A DNA stretch of 64,000 nucleotides from Planctomycetota bacterium (GTDB lineage Bacteria; Planctomycetota; GCA-002687715), in contig NYSS01000005.1 of the NCBI GenBank assembly GCA_002683135.1, positions 104,834-168,833 of the forward strand. The letters run 5' to 3'. The notes beneath the pieces are model-generated. The model ran no database searches. It saw only the letters and a program-made list of their open reading frames with translations, and was not told the DNA's origin. Each line of letters begins with the position of its first letter. Position 1 is the first letter of the stretch. Below, in pieces: positions 17,461 through 26,638 of the stretch. A program made the position numbers and the translations under genes.

Positions 17461-19374
17461 ATGTGCGGAATCGCGGGCATCTTCGACACGCGAGAGCGAA
17501 GAGCGATCGATCGGTCGCTCCTCAACGCGATGACAGATGTCATCGCCCATCGCGGTCCGGACGGGGACGGGACGCACGTTGAACCTGGGGTCGGGTTGGG
17601 CCACCGGCGCTTGTCGATCATCGATCTTGCGGGCGGGCGCCAGCCCATGGGTAACGCGGACGGCTCTGTCGTCGTCGTCTACAACGGCGAGATCTACAAC
17701 TTCCAGGCATTGAGGCGCGAGCTCTCCGATGCCGGATACCAGTTCGCGACGCGCTCTGATACGGAGGTCATCGTCCACGGCTGGCAGGAGTGGGGCCCGG
17801 CGTGCGTGGAGCGCTTCAACGGGATGTTCGCGTTCGCCCTCTGGGACAGGAACAGGGAGGCGTTGTTCCTTTGCCGCGACCGGCTGGGCATCAAGCCGCT
17901 GCACTACGGAGTCCTGCCGGACGGGCACCTGGTGTTCGGATCGGAGCTGAAGTCCCTTTACCTGCACCCAGGGCTGTCGCGGGAGATCGACCCTCACGCA
18001 GTCGAGGATTACTTCACCTACGGGTACGTCCCCGATCCGCGGACGATCCTCAAGCAACTCAAGAAGCTCCCACCTGGGGAGTCGCTCCTCATCGAGCGAG
18101 GCAAGCCGGTGCCGAGCCCGACGGCATACTGGGACGTGCCCTTCCCCTCGCTCGGCTCGATGGACGACGCCGAGGCGTGTGAAGAGCTGGTTGCTCGCCT
18201 GTCCGATGCGGTCGAGCGACGGCTCATCTCGGACGTGCCGCTTGGTGCGTTTCTGTCAGGGGGCGTCGACTCCAGCGCCGTCGTGGCGATGATGAGCGAG
18301 CTGTCCTCCGGTCCGGTCAAGACGTGCAACATTGCATTCGACGCCGACGCATTCGATGAATCCGCGCATGCGTCACTCGTTGCCCGACACTGCAAGACGG
18401 ATCACCGCACGGAGAAGGTCGCCGTCGACGACTTCGACCTCCTCGACCGGCTCGCGGATCTGTACGACGAGCCGTATGCGGACAGCTCGGCGATCCCCAC
18501 GTATCGGGTCTGCGAGCTGGCTAAAAAGGACGTCACGGTTGCCCTGTCCGGGGATGGTGGCGACGAGGCCATCGCAGGCTACCGGCGTTATCAGCGTCAC
18601 CTGTCGGAGGAGCGCTCACGGAGCGGGTTGCCGGGTGTGATCCGCCGACCCGTGTTCGGGGCGCTCGGGTCGATCTACCCACGGATGCGTTGGGCGCCCC
18701 GGTTTCTCCGTGCGCGCTCCACTCTTCAGATGCTCGGTCGCGATGGCGTCGAGGGCTACGCTGCGATCCAGAGCGTGCTGCAGGAGGATTTGCGGCAGCG
18801 GATTTACTCGGACGGGTTCCGGCGCGAGCTGGGGGGCTACCGCGGCGCCCAGGTCTTGCACGACCATGCTCATCGCGCCCCAACGGAGGACCCCCTCTCA
18901 CTGATTCAGTATCTCGACATGAAGACGTACCTCGTCGGGGACATCCTGACCAAGGTCGACAGGGCGAGCATGGCGCACAGCCTCGAAGTGCGTGTCCCTT
19001 TCCTCGACCACGAGCTCGTCGGCTGGCTTACGGGGCTCCCGCGGCGCATGAAGTTGCGTGATGGCGAGGGCAAGTGGGTCCTCAAGCGCGGGTTGGGGCG
19101 ACACCTTCCTCGGGATATCCTCTACCGCCGCAAGCAGGGGTTCGCGGTCCCGTTGGCCTCGTGGTTCAGGGGCCCCCTCCGCGCCCGCGTGGCGGACGCC
19201 GTTCGCAGCCCAGCGTTGTTGGATACGGGCTGGTTCGAGGGCGGCGTCCTTAAAAAGCTCGTCGACGAGCACGTAGGTGAGAGGCAGGATCACAGCGCTG
19301 CGATCTGGTCGATCCTCATGTTTGAAGCGTTCTTGCGTAGGGTCATGTCAGGGTCAGCCGCTGGATCAAGTTGA
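17461..19374 (+). CDS. asnB: Asparagine synthetase-like amidotransferase, exosortase A system-associated type
   Basis: The 637-aa protein begins MCGIAGIFDTRERRAIDR: C2 is the glutaminase nucleophile of class II amidotransferases. The N-terminal Ntn domain runs to about 190. The synthetase domain has the PP-loop SGGVDSS at 266-272 and SGDGGDE further on. Overall it closely follows the exosortase-A-associated amidotransferase 1 family of exopolysaccharide/PEP-CTERM loci (e.g. LYDEPYADSSAIPTYRVCEL, LIQYLDMKTYLVGDILTKVD). It would transfer glutamine ammonia to an acyl-adenylated substrate. It follows scpA by 3 nt. Exosortase itself is not in the window. Confidence 0.88.
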   Translation: MCGIAGIFDTRERRAIDRSLLNAMTDVIAHRGPDGDGTHVEPGVGLGHRRLSIIDLAGGRQPMGNADGSVVVVYNGEIYNFQALRRELSDAGYQFATRSDTEVIVHGWQEWGPACVERFNGMFAFALWDRNREALFLCRDRLGIKPLHYGVLPDGHLVFGSELKSLYLHPGLSREIDPHAVEDYFTYGYVPDPRTILKQLKKLPPGESLLIERGKPVPSPTAYWDVPFPSLGSMDDAEACEELVARLSDAVERRLISDVPLGAFLSGGVDSSAVVAMMSELSSGPVKTCNIAFDADAFDESAHASLVARHCKTDHRTEKVAVDDFDLLDRLADLYDEPYADSSAIPTYRVCELAKKDVTVALSGDGGDEAIAGYRRYQRHLSEERSRSGLPGVIRRPVFGALGSIYPRMRWAPRFLRARSTLQMLGRDGVEGYAAIQSVLQEDLRQRIYSDGFRRELGGYRGAQVLHDHAHRAPTEDPLSLIQYLDMKTYLVGDILTKVDRASMAHSLEVRVPFLDHELVGWLTGLPRRMKLRDGEGKWVLKRGLGRHLPRDILYRRKQGFAVPLASWFRGPLRARVADAVRSPALLDTGWFEGGVLKKLVDEHVGERQDHSAAIWSILMFEAFLRRVMSGSAAGSS

Positions 19375-19387
19375 GCCCATCGCGCCG

Positions 19388-20311
19388 ATGTTCTTTCGAC
19401 TCAGACGATCTCTTCAGGTGCGCCGCTACAACAAGGAGGTGCGGGCCATCCTTGACGCGCCCCCCCTGCGCCTCGACCCGACCAGCCAGTACACCCTCGT
19501 TTCCCAGATCTGCCACTTCGATGTCCTGATGTGGCTGGTTGCGGCGAAATCATGGGCGAGATACGCGCCCCCGCGCAGGGTCTGGTTGCTGGACGATGGC
19601 TCCTTGACCCCCGCCGACATCGGGCTCCTGAACGAGCACGTCGCTGGCCTTACGGTGGTCACCCGCGGTGACGTGGAGAACCCTCGCTGCCCCAAGGGCT
19701 TCTTCTTCGAGCGCATCTTGCTGATCGCCGACCTGGTTGCGGACAGCTACGTGATGCAACTCGATTCGGACACGGTGACGACCTCGGAGCCGACCGAGGC
19801 CGTGACCTGCATCCATGGGGGGACCTGCTTTACCCTCGGCACCGACTTCGTTCCAGAGGTCGTTCCGATCCTGGAAGCCCAGCAGATCTGCGCCGATCGC
19901 GACTGGACGGCGCGACAGCTCCAGCACGAGCAGGTGCAATCCGAGCTCGCGTTCGACAAGCTCTCGAACCCGGAGACCCGACGCTATGTCCGGGCCAACG
20001 CGGCGTTCGCGGGTTTTGCCCGTGGGGCCATCTCGCGGGACGACGTGGAGTCCTTTTCGGAGGAGATGGAGGCGCTCCTGGGGGAGCGATGGACCGCCTG
20101 GGGTACCGAGCAGGTCACCTCCAACTACCTGATCGCCAACCAGCTCGAGGCCAAGATCTTCCATGAGCCGCGCTACGCCTGGCACGCGCCGGGGCACGAC
20201 TTGACCGCGGCGTGTTTTGTCCATTTCATCGGGACCCATCGGTTTGAAAACGGCACTTACGGGAGGCTCTCCCGGCAGGTGGCCGAGGAGTTGATTGACG
20301 CCGGGGAATAA
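19388..20311 (+). CDS. Glycosyltransferase-like protein (GT-A-type DxD), unknown specificity
   Basis: This 307-aa protein starts at the ATG at 19388, just after asnB; a longer reading overlapping asnB is possible but unlikely. It has an early conserved-looking segment (residues 40-70), then SYVMQLDSDTVTTS, a DxD-type motif following two hydrophobic strands as in nucleotide-sugar transferases. A C-terminal part has ACFVHFIGTHRFENGTYGRL. No signal peptide is seen, so it is likely cytoplasmic. Its position after the XrtA-type amidotransferase suggests surface polysaccharide work. This is inference from one motif and context. Confidence 0.5.
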   Translation: MFFRLRRSLQVRRYNKEVRAILDAPPLRLDPTSQYTLVSQICHFDVLMWLVAAKSWARYAPPRRVWLLDDGSLTPADIGLLNEHVAGLTVVTRGDVENPRCPKGFFFERILLIADLVADSYVMQLDSDTVTTSEPTEAVTCIHGGTCFTLGTDFVPEVVPILEAQQICADRDWTARQLQHEQVQSELAFDKLSNPETRRYVRANAAFAGFARGAISRDDVESFSEEMEALLGERWTAWGTEQVTSNYLIANQLEAKIFHEPRYAWHAPGHDLTAACFVHFIGTHRFENGTYGRLSRQVAEELIDAGE

Positions 20312-20335
20312 GCCCGGTTGGTTCGTCGTCCCAGG

Positions 20336-20341
20336 TAGCAT
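20336..20341 (+). promoter_or_regulatory. Candidate -10 element (TAGCAT) 6 nt before a start codon
   Basis: TAGCAT is followed by exactly 6 nt and the ATG at 20348. The same TAGCAT-N6-ATG arrangement occurs before 38288 and 59717 on the minus strand. No clear -35 is visible. Confidence 0.4.
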
Positions 20342-20347
20342 CCAGCC

Positions 20348-20881
20348 ATGCGAAAGACCGCGATCATCCTCTCCTGTCTCCTTCTGTGTGGGGCGTGCCG
20401 CACGCGTGGCGTGGATCCGCGGACAGAGGACACTCAGTGGACTCTGGCCCGGATGGAGCTGGACAAGTCGCTTCTTGGGAACCTGGGCGCGCTGCCCACG
20501 TTCCAGGCGCCGGCGGGCTCGGTGGGGGCGGGCGTTCCCCGCGCGAAGGGGACTCTGCGCGTCAACGACTACGGCAAGGTGGCTTGTGAGATCGCGGTCT
20601 TCGAGCCGGTTGTCGGGCTCGGCGGGACGCGAGCGGTCATCGAGCATCGGCTCGTGCGGTTTTACGGACGCATGGTCGATGGCGGTCGCCTGTTCGTCCG
20701 TGAGGACCGCAGCCAGTCAGCGCGGCTGGGAGACGCCACGGTGTTGCATGTCGAGCAGCGGCCCGACGGTTACGTGAAGCTCACGGCGGCGACCGGGGCG
20801 AAGAAGCTCCCCTACGTTTATTGGTTCAGGCAGGGGGCCCGCCCGGCGCCGCCGATTAACATCCCCTACGACGACGGCTGA
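20348..20881 (+). CDS. Lipoprotein of unknown function
   Basis: The 177-aa product has a lipoprotein signal peptide: basic MRK start, hydrophobic IILSCLLLC core, and lipobox LCGAC with the modified Cys at residue 17. The mature part shows short beta strands (KGTLRVNDYGKVACEIAVF, HRLVRFYGRMVDGGRLFV) and no motif I recognise. Residue +2 after the Cys is Arg, so outer-membrane sorting would be expected by proteobacterial rules. A TAGCAT lies 6 nt upstream of the ATG. sfsA follows 10 nt downstream. Confidence 0.75.
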   Translation: MRKTAIILSCLLLCGACRTRGVDPRTEDTQWTLARMELDKSLLGNLGALPTFQAPAGSVGAGVPRAKGTLRVNDYGKVACEIAVFEPVVGLGGTRAVIEHRLVRFYGRMVDGGRLFVREDRSQSARLGDATVLHVEQRPDGYVKLTAATGAKKLPYVYWFRQGARPAPPINIPYDDG

Positions 20882-20891
20882 GCACCTCTTT

Positions 20892-21590
20892 ATGCGTTTC
20901 GACCCGCCGCTCGCTACCGGGGTCTTGTTGCGTCGCTACAAGCGCTTCATGGCGGACGTCCGCCTCAAGGACGGTTCGGTCGTCGTCGCGCATATCGCCA
21001 ACACGGGGTCGATGGCTGGCTGCTCGACGCCGGGCAGTCGGGTCGCGCTCTCCCATCATCCGGATTCGGGACGCAAGCTGCTTTGGAGCTGGGAGCTCAT
21101 CGACGTTGATGGGTCTTGGATTTGCGTCAACACGTCGCTGCCGAACCGCATCGTCGAGGAGGCGATCCGGGCTGGGCGCCTCGGCCCGCTGCGCGGGTAC
21201 AAGGAGCTCGCTCGGGAGGTCCCGTACGGAGCCAACAGCCGCATCGATATCAAGTTGATGGGGAAGGACCGGCCGTGTTTCGTGGAGGTGAAGAACGCGA
21301 CGATGCGCGTCGGTCGTCAGGCTCGATTCCCGGATTCGGTGACTGAGCGCGGGCGTAAGCACCTGGAGGAGCTCTCGCAGCAGGTCCGTGAGGGCGCCCG
21401 GGCCGTCATGCTGTTCCTCGTTAATCGTGGCGATTGCGGAGCGCTGGCGCCGGCGGATGACGTGGACCCCGCTTACGGCGAGACCCTGAGGCGGGCGCAC
21501 GGGGAGGGCGTGGAGTTGCTGGCGTACAGGACGCGTCCGACGCTGCATGGGATCGCCATCGAGAAGAAGCTCCCGGTTCGCCTCCCCTGA
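20892..21590 (+). CDS. sfsA: SfsA family protein (sugar fermentation stimulation protein)
   Basis: The 232-aa protein aligns along its full length with SfsA: RYKRFMADVRL near residue 14, HIANTGSMAGCSTPGS, NTSLPNRIVEEAI, SRIDIKL, CFVEVKNATMR, FPDSVTERGRKHLEEL and a C-terminal ...YRTRPTLHGIAIEKKLPVRL. The central D/E-x-K cluster (RIDIKL...EVKN) resembles PD-(D/E)xK nuclease folds, in line with proposed nucleic-acid binding. The cellular role is poorly defined even in E. coli. It follows the lipoprotein gene by 10 nt. Confidence 0.93.
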   Translation: MRFDPPLATGVLLRRYKRFMADVRLKDGSVVVAHIANTGSMAGCSTPGSRVALSHHPDSGRKLLWSWELIDVDGSWICVNTSLPNRIVEEAIRAGRLGPLRGYKELAREVPYGANSRIDIKLMGKDRPCFVEVKNATMRVGRQARFPDSVTERGRKHLEELSQQVREGARAVMLFLVNRGDCGALAPADDVDPAYGETLRRAHGEGVELLAYRTRPTLHGIAIEKKLPVRLP

Positions 21591-21707
21591 CCACAAAGGC
21601 GCCTCGGGTGCGCGGTGCGGCACGGCGCTGGCGGCGATGGCCAGGCGCCCGATCATGATCTTTGGTCGTCGGATACGATGGCCCTTCGCTCTGCTGGAGG
21701 CATCTCG

Positions 21708-23768
21708 ATGATCCGACTTGCGCAGGTCGCTCTCGCCCTCTCCGTGTTGCTCACCTCCGCCGCGGCGGACCCGGGGCAAACGCACCTGATCTACACGGCT
21801 ACCGTGAAGCCTGGCGGTCCCCGGCACCTCCACCTCTCGATCGAGGTGCGCAATCCTCGACATGAAACGCTGACTTTCATTGTCCCGCACTGGGCCCCCG
21901 GTGCTTACCGGGAGCTCACGGTGGGGGCGCGCAGCCGCACCGTCGCCTGGAAGCAGCTCTCTGGCTTCAAGGCCGTCGATGACAAGGGGAAGCAGCGGAA
22001 GGTGCGCGCCGATGGGGACCGCCGCTGGCAGGTCGACGCGAAGGGCGCGACGACGATCACCTTCACCTACACCAACACGGAGCCCGGGCGCCCCTCCAAC
22101 AATCGTTCCTATCTGGGCTCGGGATCCGGGCTGATAGATGGTCCGCGCAACTGGGTGTACGTCGAGGGCATGAAGGACCTGCCGGTGCACGTTCACTTTG
22201 ATCTCCCCGACGGATGGGAGGTCGGCAGTGGGCTCGACCCGACGTTCGACCCCATGGTCTTCAGCGCCAAGGACTACGACCGGCTGATCGATTGCCCGAC
22301 CCTCGTGGGCAAGATGCGGAGCTGGTCATTCCTTTATCGCGGAGTACCGCACCGGATCGTCGTGGACGACGGGCAGCGTGTGGCGCGGTTCGACGTAGAG
22401 CCGTTCTTGGACATGGTGAAGCGGGTGGTGAAGGTGTACGTGGACATGTTTGACGACGTCCCGTACGACCACTACACCTTCATCTTCACCCCCGGAGGCG
22501 GTGGCCTGGAGCACCTGACGTCGACGACCATTGGGGGCGTCCGCAGGCTGACGCCCCGCGGCCTGATGGGGGTCACGGCGCACGAGTTCTTTCACGCTTG
22601 GAACGTGAAGCGATTGCGACCGTTGCGCCTCGGTCCGTTCGATTACACGGGGCCGCAGCCCGTGGACGATCTTTGGATCTGCGAGGGGTTGACGAGTTAC
22701 TACACGCCGCTCGGGTTGTGGCGCGCGGGGCTCTACCAGGACGAGGAGTTCCTGCAGAGCCAGGCCGGTGGCATCAGGAGCTGGGAGAGCAACCCGGCGC
22801 ACCTCGTGCAGTCGCCTCAGGAGTCATCCCGTGGCGTTTGGACGAACGACACGCGGATCTCGTATTACCTGCAAGGCCAGGTGCTCGGGATGATGATCGA
22901 CCTCGCCATCCGAGACGAGAGCGACAACAAGTACAGCCTGGACGACGTCATGCGGCATATGTATCGCAAGCATGGGGGCTATTATCGGCACCACCCGCCG
23001 CGGCCAGGGTTCAAGTCCGAAGACTGGCCGCGGGAGATCAAGGCGCTGACCGGGGTCGATCTCAAGGATTTCTGGGACGCGCACATTCGCGAGTCCCAAC
23101 CGGTCGACTGGAACCGCTACCTGGCCGCCGCTGGGTGGAAGCTCGAGCTTGAGACGAAGAAGGCGTCCGCGCTCGCGGCGGCGCAGACGCGTCGGGTTGA
23201 AGGCGGCGACACGGTGCTGGAGGTGCAGCGCGGTGGGGCGCTCTTTCGCGCGGGGTTCCGTGACGGCGACAGGGTGAAGGCGTTCAACGGAGCCGAGGTG
23301 CGTGGCCGCTTCGGATTGAGGCGGTCCTTGCGAGCGGTGGACGCCGGCGCCTCTTTTGTCGCCGACGTGATCCGGTCCGGGAAGAGCGTGAAGGTGAAGG
23401 GCAAGGCCGAAGCGGCGAACGAATTCGGATTGCTCGACTACACCGACGTCCCCGGCGGGGTGCGCGTGGGGGAGGTCCCACGCGGGACGGCGCTCTACGG
23501 CGGCGGGCTTCGGGACAAGGACGTCGTCACGGCGGTCGACGGGAAGAGCGTTGGAACTCGGGGGGAGTTGCGGGCACGCCTCGCCGGACGATCTGTCGGT
23601 GAGACCGCGACGTTCTCGGTCAAGCGGGGCAATGACGCGGCTACGTGCGCGGTGAAGGTGCAGCCTGCCGAGAGCCGGAAGGTCGGGCGCATGCAGGTGC
23701 TGAAGGGCGTGACCAGCAAGCAGGAGCGTGTCCGTCGCGGCATGAAGGCGGGGACGACGGACCGGTAG
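21708..23768 (+). CDS. M61-family metallopeptidase with C-terminal PDZ domains
   Basis: The 686-aa secreted protein starts at the ATG at 21708, preceded by GGAGG 7 nt upstream and followed by a signal peptide (to about residue 19, SAAA). An N-terminal beta domain (to about 180) precedes the gluzincin core with HEFFH at 292-296 (TAHEFFHAWNVKRLRP), the M61 glycyl-aminopeptidase signature. The WICEGLTSYY helix supplies the third ligand Glu. Two PDZ-like domains fill about 500-670. It probably trims peptides in the periplasm. The in-frame extension to 21615 lacks a signal sequence. Confidence 0.9.
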   Translation: MIRLAQVALALSVLLTSAAADPGQTHLIYTATVKPGGPRHLHLSIEVRNPRHETLTFIVPHWAPGAYRELTVGARSRTVAWKQLSGFKAVDDKGKQRKVRADGDRRWQVDAKGATTITFTYTNTEPGRPSNNRSYLGSGSGLIDGPRNWVYVEGMKDLPVHVHFDLPDGWEVGSGLDPTFDPMVFSAKDYDRLIDCPTLVGKMRSWSFLYRGVPHRIVVDDGQRVARFDVEPFLDMVKRVVKVYVDMFDDVPYDHYTFIFTPGGGGLEHLTSTTIGGVRRLTPRGLMGVTAHEFFHAWNVKRLRPLRLGPFDYTGPQPVDDLWICEGLTSYYTPLGLWRAGLYQDEEFLQSQAGGIRSWESNPAHLVQSPQESSRGVWTNDTRISYYLQGQVLGMMIDLAIRDESDNKYSLDDVMRHMYRKHGGYYRHHPPRPGFKSEDWPREIKALTGVDLKDFWDAHIRESQPVDWNRYLAAAGWKLELETKKASALAAAQTRRVEGGDTVLEVQRGGALFRAGFRDGDRVKAFNGAEVRGRFGLRRSLRAVDAGASFVADVIRSGKSVKVKGKAEAANEFGLLDYTDVPGGVRVGEVPRGTALYGGGLRDKDVVTAVDGKSVGTRGELRARLAGRSVGETATFSVKRGNDAATCAVKVQPAESRKVGRMQVLKGVTSKQERVRRGMKAGTTDR

Positions 23769-24202
23769 TGTTCCTCTACGGGACCTCCAGCTGGCACGAG
23801 AAATCCTGGGTCGGCCCGTTCTATCCCGAGGGGATGAGGTCCCCGGATTGGCTGTCTCACGACGCCACCCAGTTCAGCACGGTGGAGGTCGACTCGACGT
23901 ACTACGGCACCCCCAAGCCGGCGACGGTCGACAATTTGCGGGCGCGGACACCGGACGGCTTCGTCATGTGCGTGAAGTTCCCACGGGGCATCGTGCACGG
24001 TGGCGACACCGCCAGGCCGGACGCCGACGTCGCGCTCGTCCTCGACAAGGTCGGCAAGAAGCGAGATGCGTTCCTCGATGTCATCGGTCGGCTAGGCGAC
24101 CGATGTGGGCCGCTTGTCATGCAGCGCCCTTACTTCAGCGGGGACGCTCGTTCGTGTGGGGCGGGGCCGGCCTCGGCCCAGGGGCGTTGTCACCGCAGGT
24201 AG
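23768..24202 (+). pseudogene. DUF72-family protein, truncated after about 130 residues
   Basis: GTG at 23768 overlaps the M61 stop by one base. The N-terminal part is clear DUF72 (FLYGTSSWHEKSWVGPFYPE, STVEVDSTYYGTPKPATVDN, RTPDGFVMCVKFPRGI). DUF72 proteins usually have 230-280 residues in a TIM-barrel-like fold. Here homology stops around CGPLVMQRPYFSGDARS, after which about 20 unrelated, basic residues run into a TAG at 24200-24202. The 3' half is missing and the end overlaps the convergent Lon-like gene by 13 nt. A deletion joining the two genes is the simplest reading; the product is probably non-functional. Confidence 0.7.
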
Positions 24203-26607
24203 TCGCGCACCGTGTCTGCGTACTTCTTGAGCGTGGCGTCGCAGGCCAGCAGCACCTCGTCCGCTGACCGCCCCGTCATCAGCGCAAGCGCGCTGCGGAC
24301 GTCGGTGGCGGGCCAGAGGTGGAACTGTCCCGCCTCGACGGCCGCGCAGATCTCCCGGTCCAGGTGGAGATCAGAGACGTTGGACGCCGGCAGCATCACG
24401 CCCTGGGTCCCGGTCAAGCCCCTGAACTTGCATGCGCGGAAGAAGCCCTGCGTCTTCTCCGTCACGCCGCCCACGGGCTGGACCTGGCCGTGCTGGTTCA
24501 GTGATCCGGTGACCGCGACGTCTTGCCGCAGGGGCACGCCCGACAGCGCCGAGAGCAGGGAGACGAGCTCGGCCAGCGAGGCGGAGTCGCCGTCGACCAT
24601 GGCGTATGACTGCTCGAAGGCGATGTTCGCGTGGAGCGAGAGCGGCTTGTCTTGGGCGAACGTCGACGACAGAAAGCCCGACAGGATCAGGACGCCCTTG
24701 TCGTGGACGCGCCCGGAGAGATCGGCCTCGCGCTCGATGTTGACGACGCCCCGATGCCCCATGGCGCAGGTGGCGCTGATGCGCGCGGGCAGACCGAATT
24801 GGGCGTCATCCAGGTCGTAGTACCCCAGCCCGTTGACCTGGCCGACTTGCGAGCCTTCGACCTGGAGCAGGACCTTGCCGTCCTCGATCATCTCGAGCAT
24901 CTTGCGCTCGACGAGGTTATGCCGCGCCAGGCGGCGACCCAGGGCTGCCTCCTGGTCGTCCCTGGTGACGCATTCGCCGCCGCGGTCCCTGGTCACGTGG
25001 TTGGCCTCGCGCATGAGATCCGCAAGCTCGGAGAAGCGTGTCGTGAGGTGATCGCGGTGTCCGCTCGCCCGGACGCCCTCCTCAAGCAGGCTCGCGAGCG
25101 CTCCTGCGTCGAAGGACGCGAGGTCTTCGCGGTCGATGATTCGCTTGAGGACGGCAAGGAAGGCGCCCACGTTGTCGCCGTTGCGGGGCATGTCGTCTTC
25201 GAACTCGACCTTGACCTTGAAGAGCGAAGCGAAGTCAGGATCCATCGCGTGCAGCGTGTCGTACGAATGACGCTCACCCACGAGCACGACCTTGACCTTG
25301 ATCGGAATCGGCATTGGCTTAAGGGCAAACGGAGCGTGCGGGCCTTCCTGCTGTGGCCCGATCTCGATCTCGCCCTTGCGCAGGATCCGCTTGAGGTTCT
25401 CGTAGACGCCGCGCTCCCTCAGGGCTTCACTCGCGTAGAGCACGAGGAAGCCCCCGTTGGCTCGGAGCAGGGCGCCGGGCTTGATGTCCATGAACGTTGG
25501 GATCGGCGGGTCACCCGCGGCCTCGACGGTGCCGAAGAGGTTGCGCCACGTCGGCCAGCTTTCTTCGACGACCGGGCTCGGGTTGTTCTCGTCCTCTTCG
25601 GCCGGGTCCCAGAGCAGATTCGTGCGGACAAACCACAAGAAGCCCTCCATCGTCGGGCCCGGCGGCGGCGACGCTTCTTGCGCGGGGGGGCGAAAGAGCT
25701 CGAGGTTCTGCAGGAGCTCGTCCCGGAGGCCGGCAATCCAGCCGACGATGTTCGCGTCGTGCTTGTCGAAGCGCTCAAGGAGCGGCGCGAACAAGGGGTC
25801 GATCGCGTCGCCCACCTTGCGCGTTTCGGAGTCTCGCACGAGGCCGCGGTAACGCTCCCCGAGGGTGCGATGGGTGGACACGAGCGACCCCAGCTCACCC
25901 TTGAAGGAGCGGTGTTGCGCCTGCATTTCGGCGAATTTCGCTTCGTCGAGCCCGGCCTCCTCCAGGTCGGCCTCGACCTGCTCCATCGAGACCGGGTCCC
26001 CTTCCACGATGGGGAAGATCTCCGACATGCGAACGGTACCGGTCGCGGTCTGCGATTGAGCGACCGCGAATCCGGCCTGGTCTATGCGGCCCTCGAAGGA
26101 CGAGAACAGCCGTTTCGATTCGCGTTCGAACTTCTCCAGGAGGCGTTGCCGGCTCTTCGACATGACATCGCTGCCGAGGAGGGCGGGGATCTCGTCCGCC
26201 AGTGCTGCCCGGAGGTCGTCGACCGCGGTTTGAAATTCGCGCCCCATTCCGGGCGGGAGGGTGATGAGCAGCGCCCGGTCCGGGTGGGTGAAGTCGTACA
26301 TGTACGACTGGCTTGATGGCGCCTCGCACTCGAGATCGCACATGCCGATCATCTGGCGAACCGCCGCGAATCGACCGGTGCCCTTGCTGCCAGCGAGGTA
26401 GACGTTGAAGCCCGGAGCATCTATGTCGAGGCCCGTCCCCAGCGCGTCGAGCGCCGCGCCTTGGCCGACGATCGCATCCGCGGCGGAGAGGTCGTCGCTC
26501 GAGTCGATGCCGAGGACGGACGGATCCACGCGGAAGCGTACGGCGTCAACGGACAGGGGCTCAATCGCGGGTTCGGTCATGGGAAGGAACTCCGGGGAGC
26601 GGGTCAT
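24190..26607 (-). CDS. Lon-like ATP-dependent protease (AAA_32/LonB-like family)
   Basis: The 805-aa protein has an N-terminal ATP-binding region with a Walker A-like GSKGTGR, a long coiled/helical insertion (about 150-300), an AAA core, and a C-terminal Lon protease domain. The catalytic dyad is S675 (MVDGDSASLAEL) and K718 (GGVTEKTQGFF), the 43-residue spacing found in E. coli Lon. This family differs from classical Lon in its N-terminus and is poorly characterised. It is transcribed divergently from dapF across a 31-nt gap. The start could also be the second Met at residue 10. Confidence 0.88.
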   Translation of the reverse strand: MTRSPEFLPMTEPAIEPLSVDAVRFRVDPSVLGIDSSDDLSAADAIVGQGAALDALGTGLDIDAPGFNVYLAGSKGTGRFAAVRQMIGMCDLECEAPSSQSYMYDFTHPDRALLITLPPGMGREFQTAVDDLRAALADEIPALLGSDVMSKSRQRLLEKFERESKRLFSSFEGRIDQAGFAVAQSQTATGTVRMSEIFPIVEGDPVSMEQVEADLEEAGLDEAKFAEMQAQHRSFKGELGSLVSTHRTLGERYRGLVRDSETRKVGDAIDPLFAPLLERFDKHDANIVGWIAGLRDELLQNLELFRPPAQEASPPPGPTMEGFLWFVRTNLLWDPAEEDENNPSPVVEESWPTWRNLFGTVEAAGDPPIPTFMDIKPGALLRANGGFLVLYASEALRERGVYENLKRILRKGEIEIGPQQEGPHAPFALKPMPIPIKVKVVLVGERHSYDTLHAMDPDFASLFKVKVEFEDDMPRNGDNVGAFLAVLKRIIDREDLASFDAGALASLLEEGVRASGHRDHLTTRFSELADLMREANHVTRDRGGECVTRDDQEAALGRRLARHNLVERKMLEMIEDGKVLLQVEGSQVGQVNGLGYYDLDDAQFGLPARISATCAMGHRGVVNIEREADLSGRVHDKGVLILSGFLSSTFAQDKPLSLHANIAFEQSYAMVDGDSASLAELVSLLSALSGVPLRQDVAVTGSLNQHGQVQPVGGVTEKTQGFFRACKFRGLTGTQGVMLPASNVSDLHLDREICAAVEAGQFHLWPATDVRSALALMTGRSADEVLLACDATLKKYADTVRDYLR

Positions 26608-26626
26608 CGTACCCTGCTCGGCCAGT

Positions 26627-26632
26627 TAGTAT
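26627..26632 (+). promoter_or_regulatory. Candidate -10 element (TAGTAT) of dapF
   Basis: TAGTAT is followed by 6 nt and the GTG start of dapF, within the 31-nt divergent gap to the Lon-like gene. No convincing -35 is seen. It matches the leaderless-type layout found elsewhere in the window. Confidence 0.4.
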
Positions 26633-26638
26633 GCAAGC

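Noticed and set aside
24631-26316. 561-codon open frame on the plus strand, opposite the Lon-like protease
   Set aside because: It is antisense to a gene with a clear Lon catalytic dyad; composition is typical of GC-rich shadow frames and no family is recognisable.
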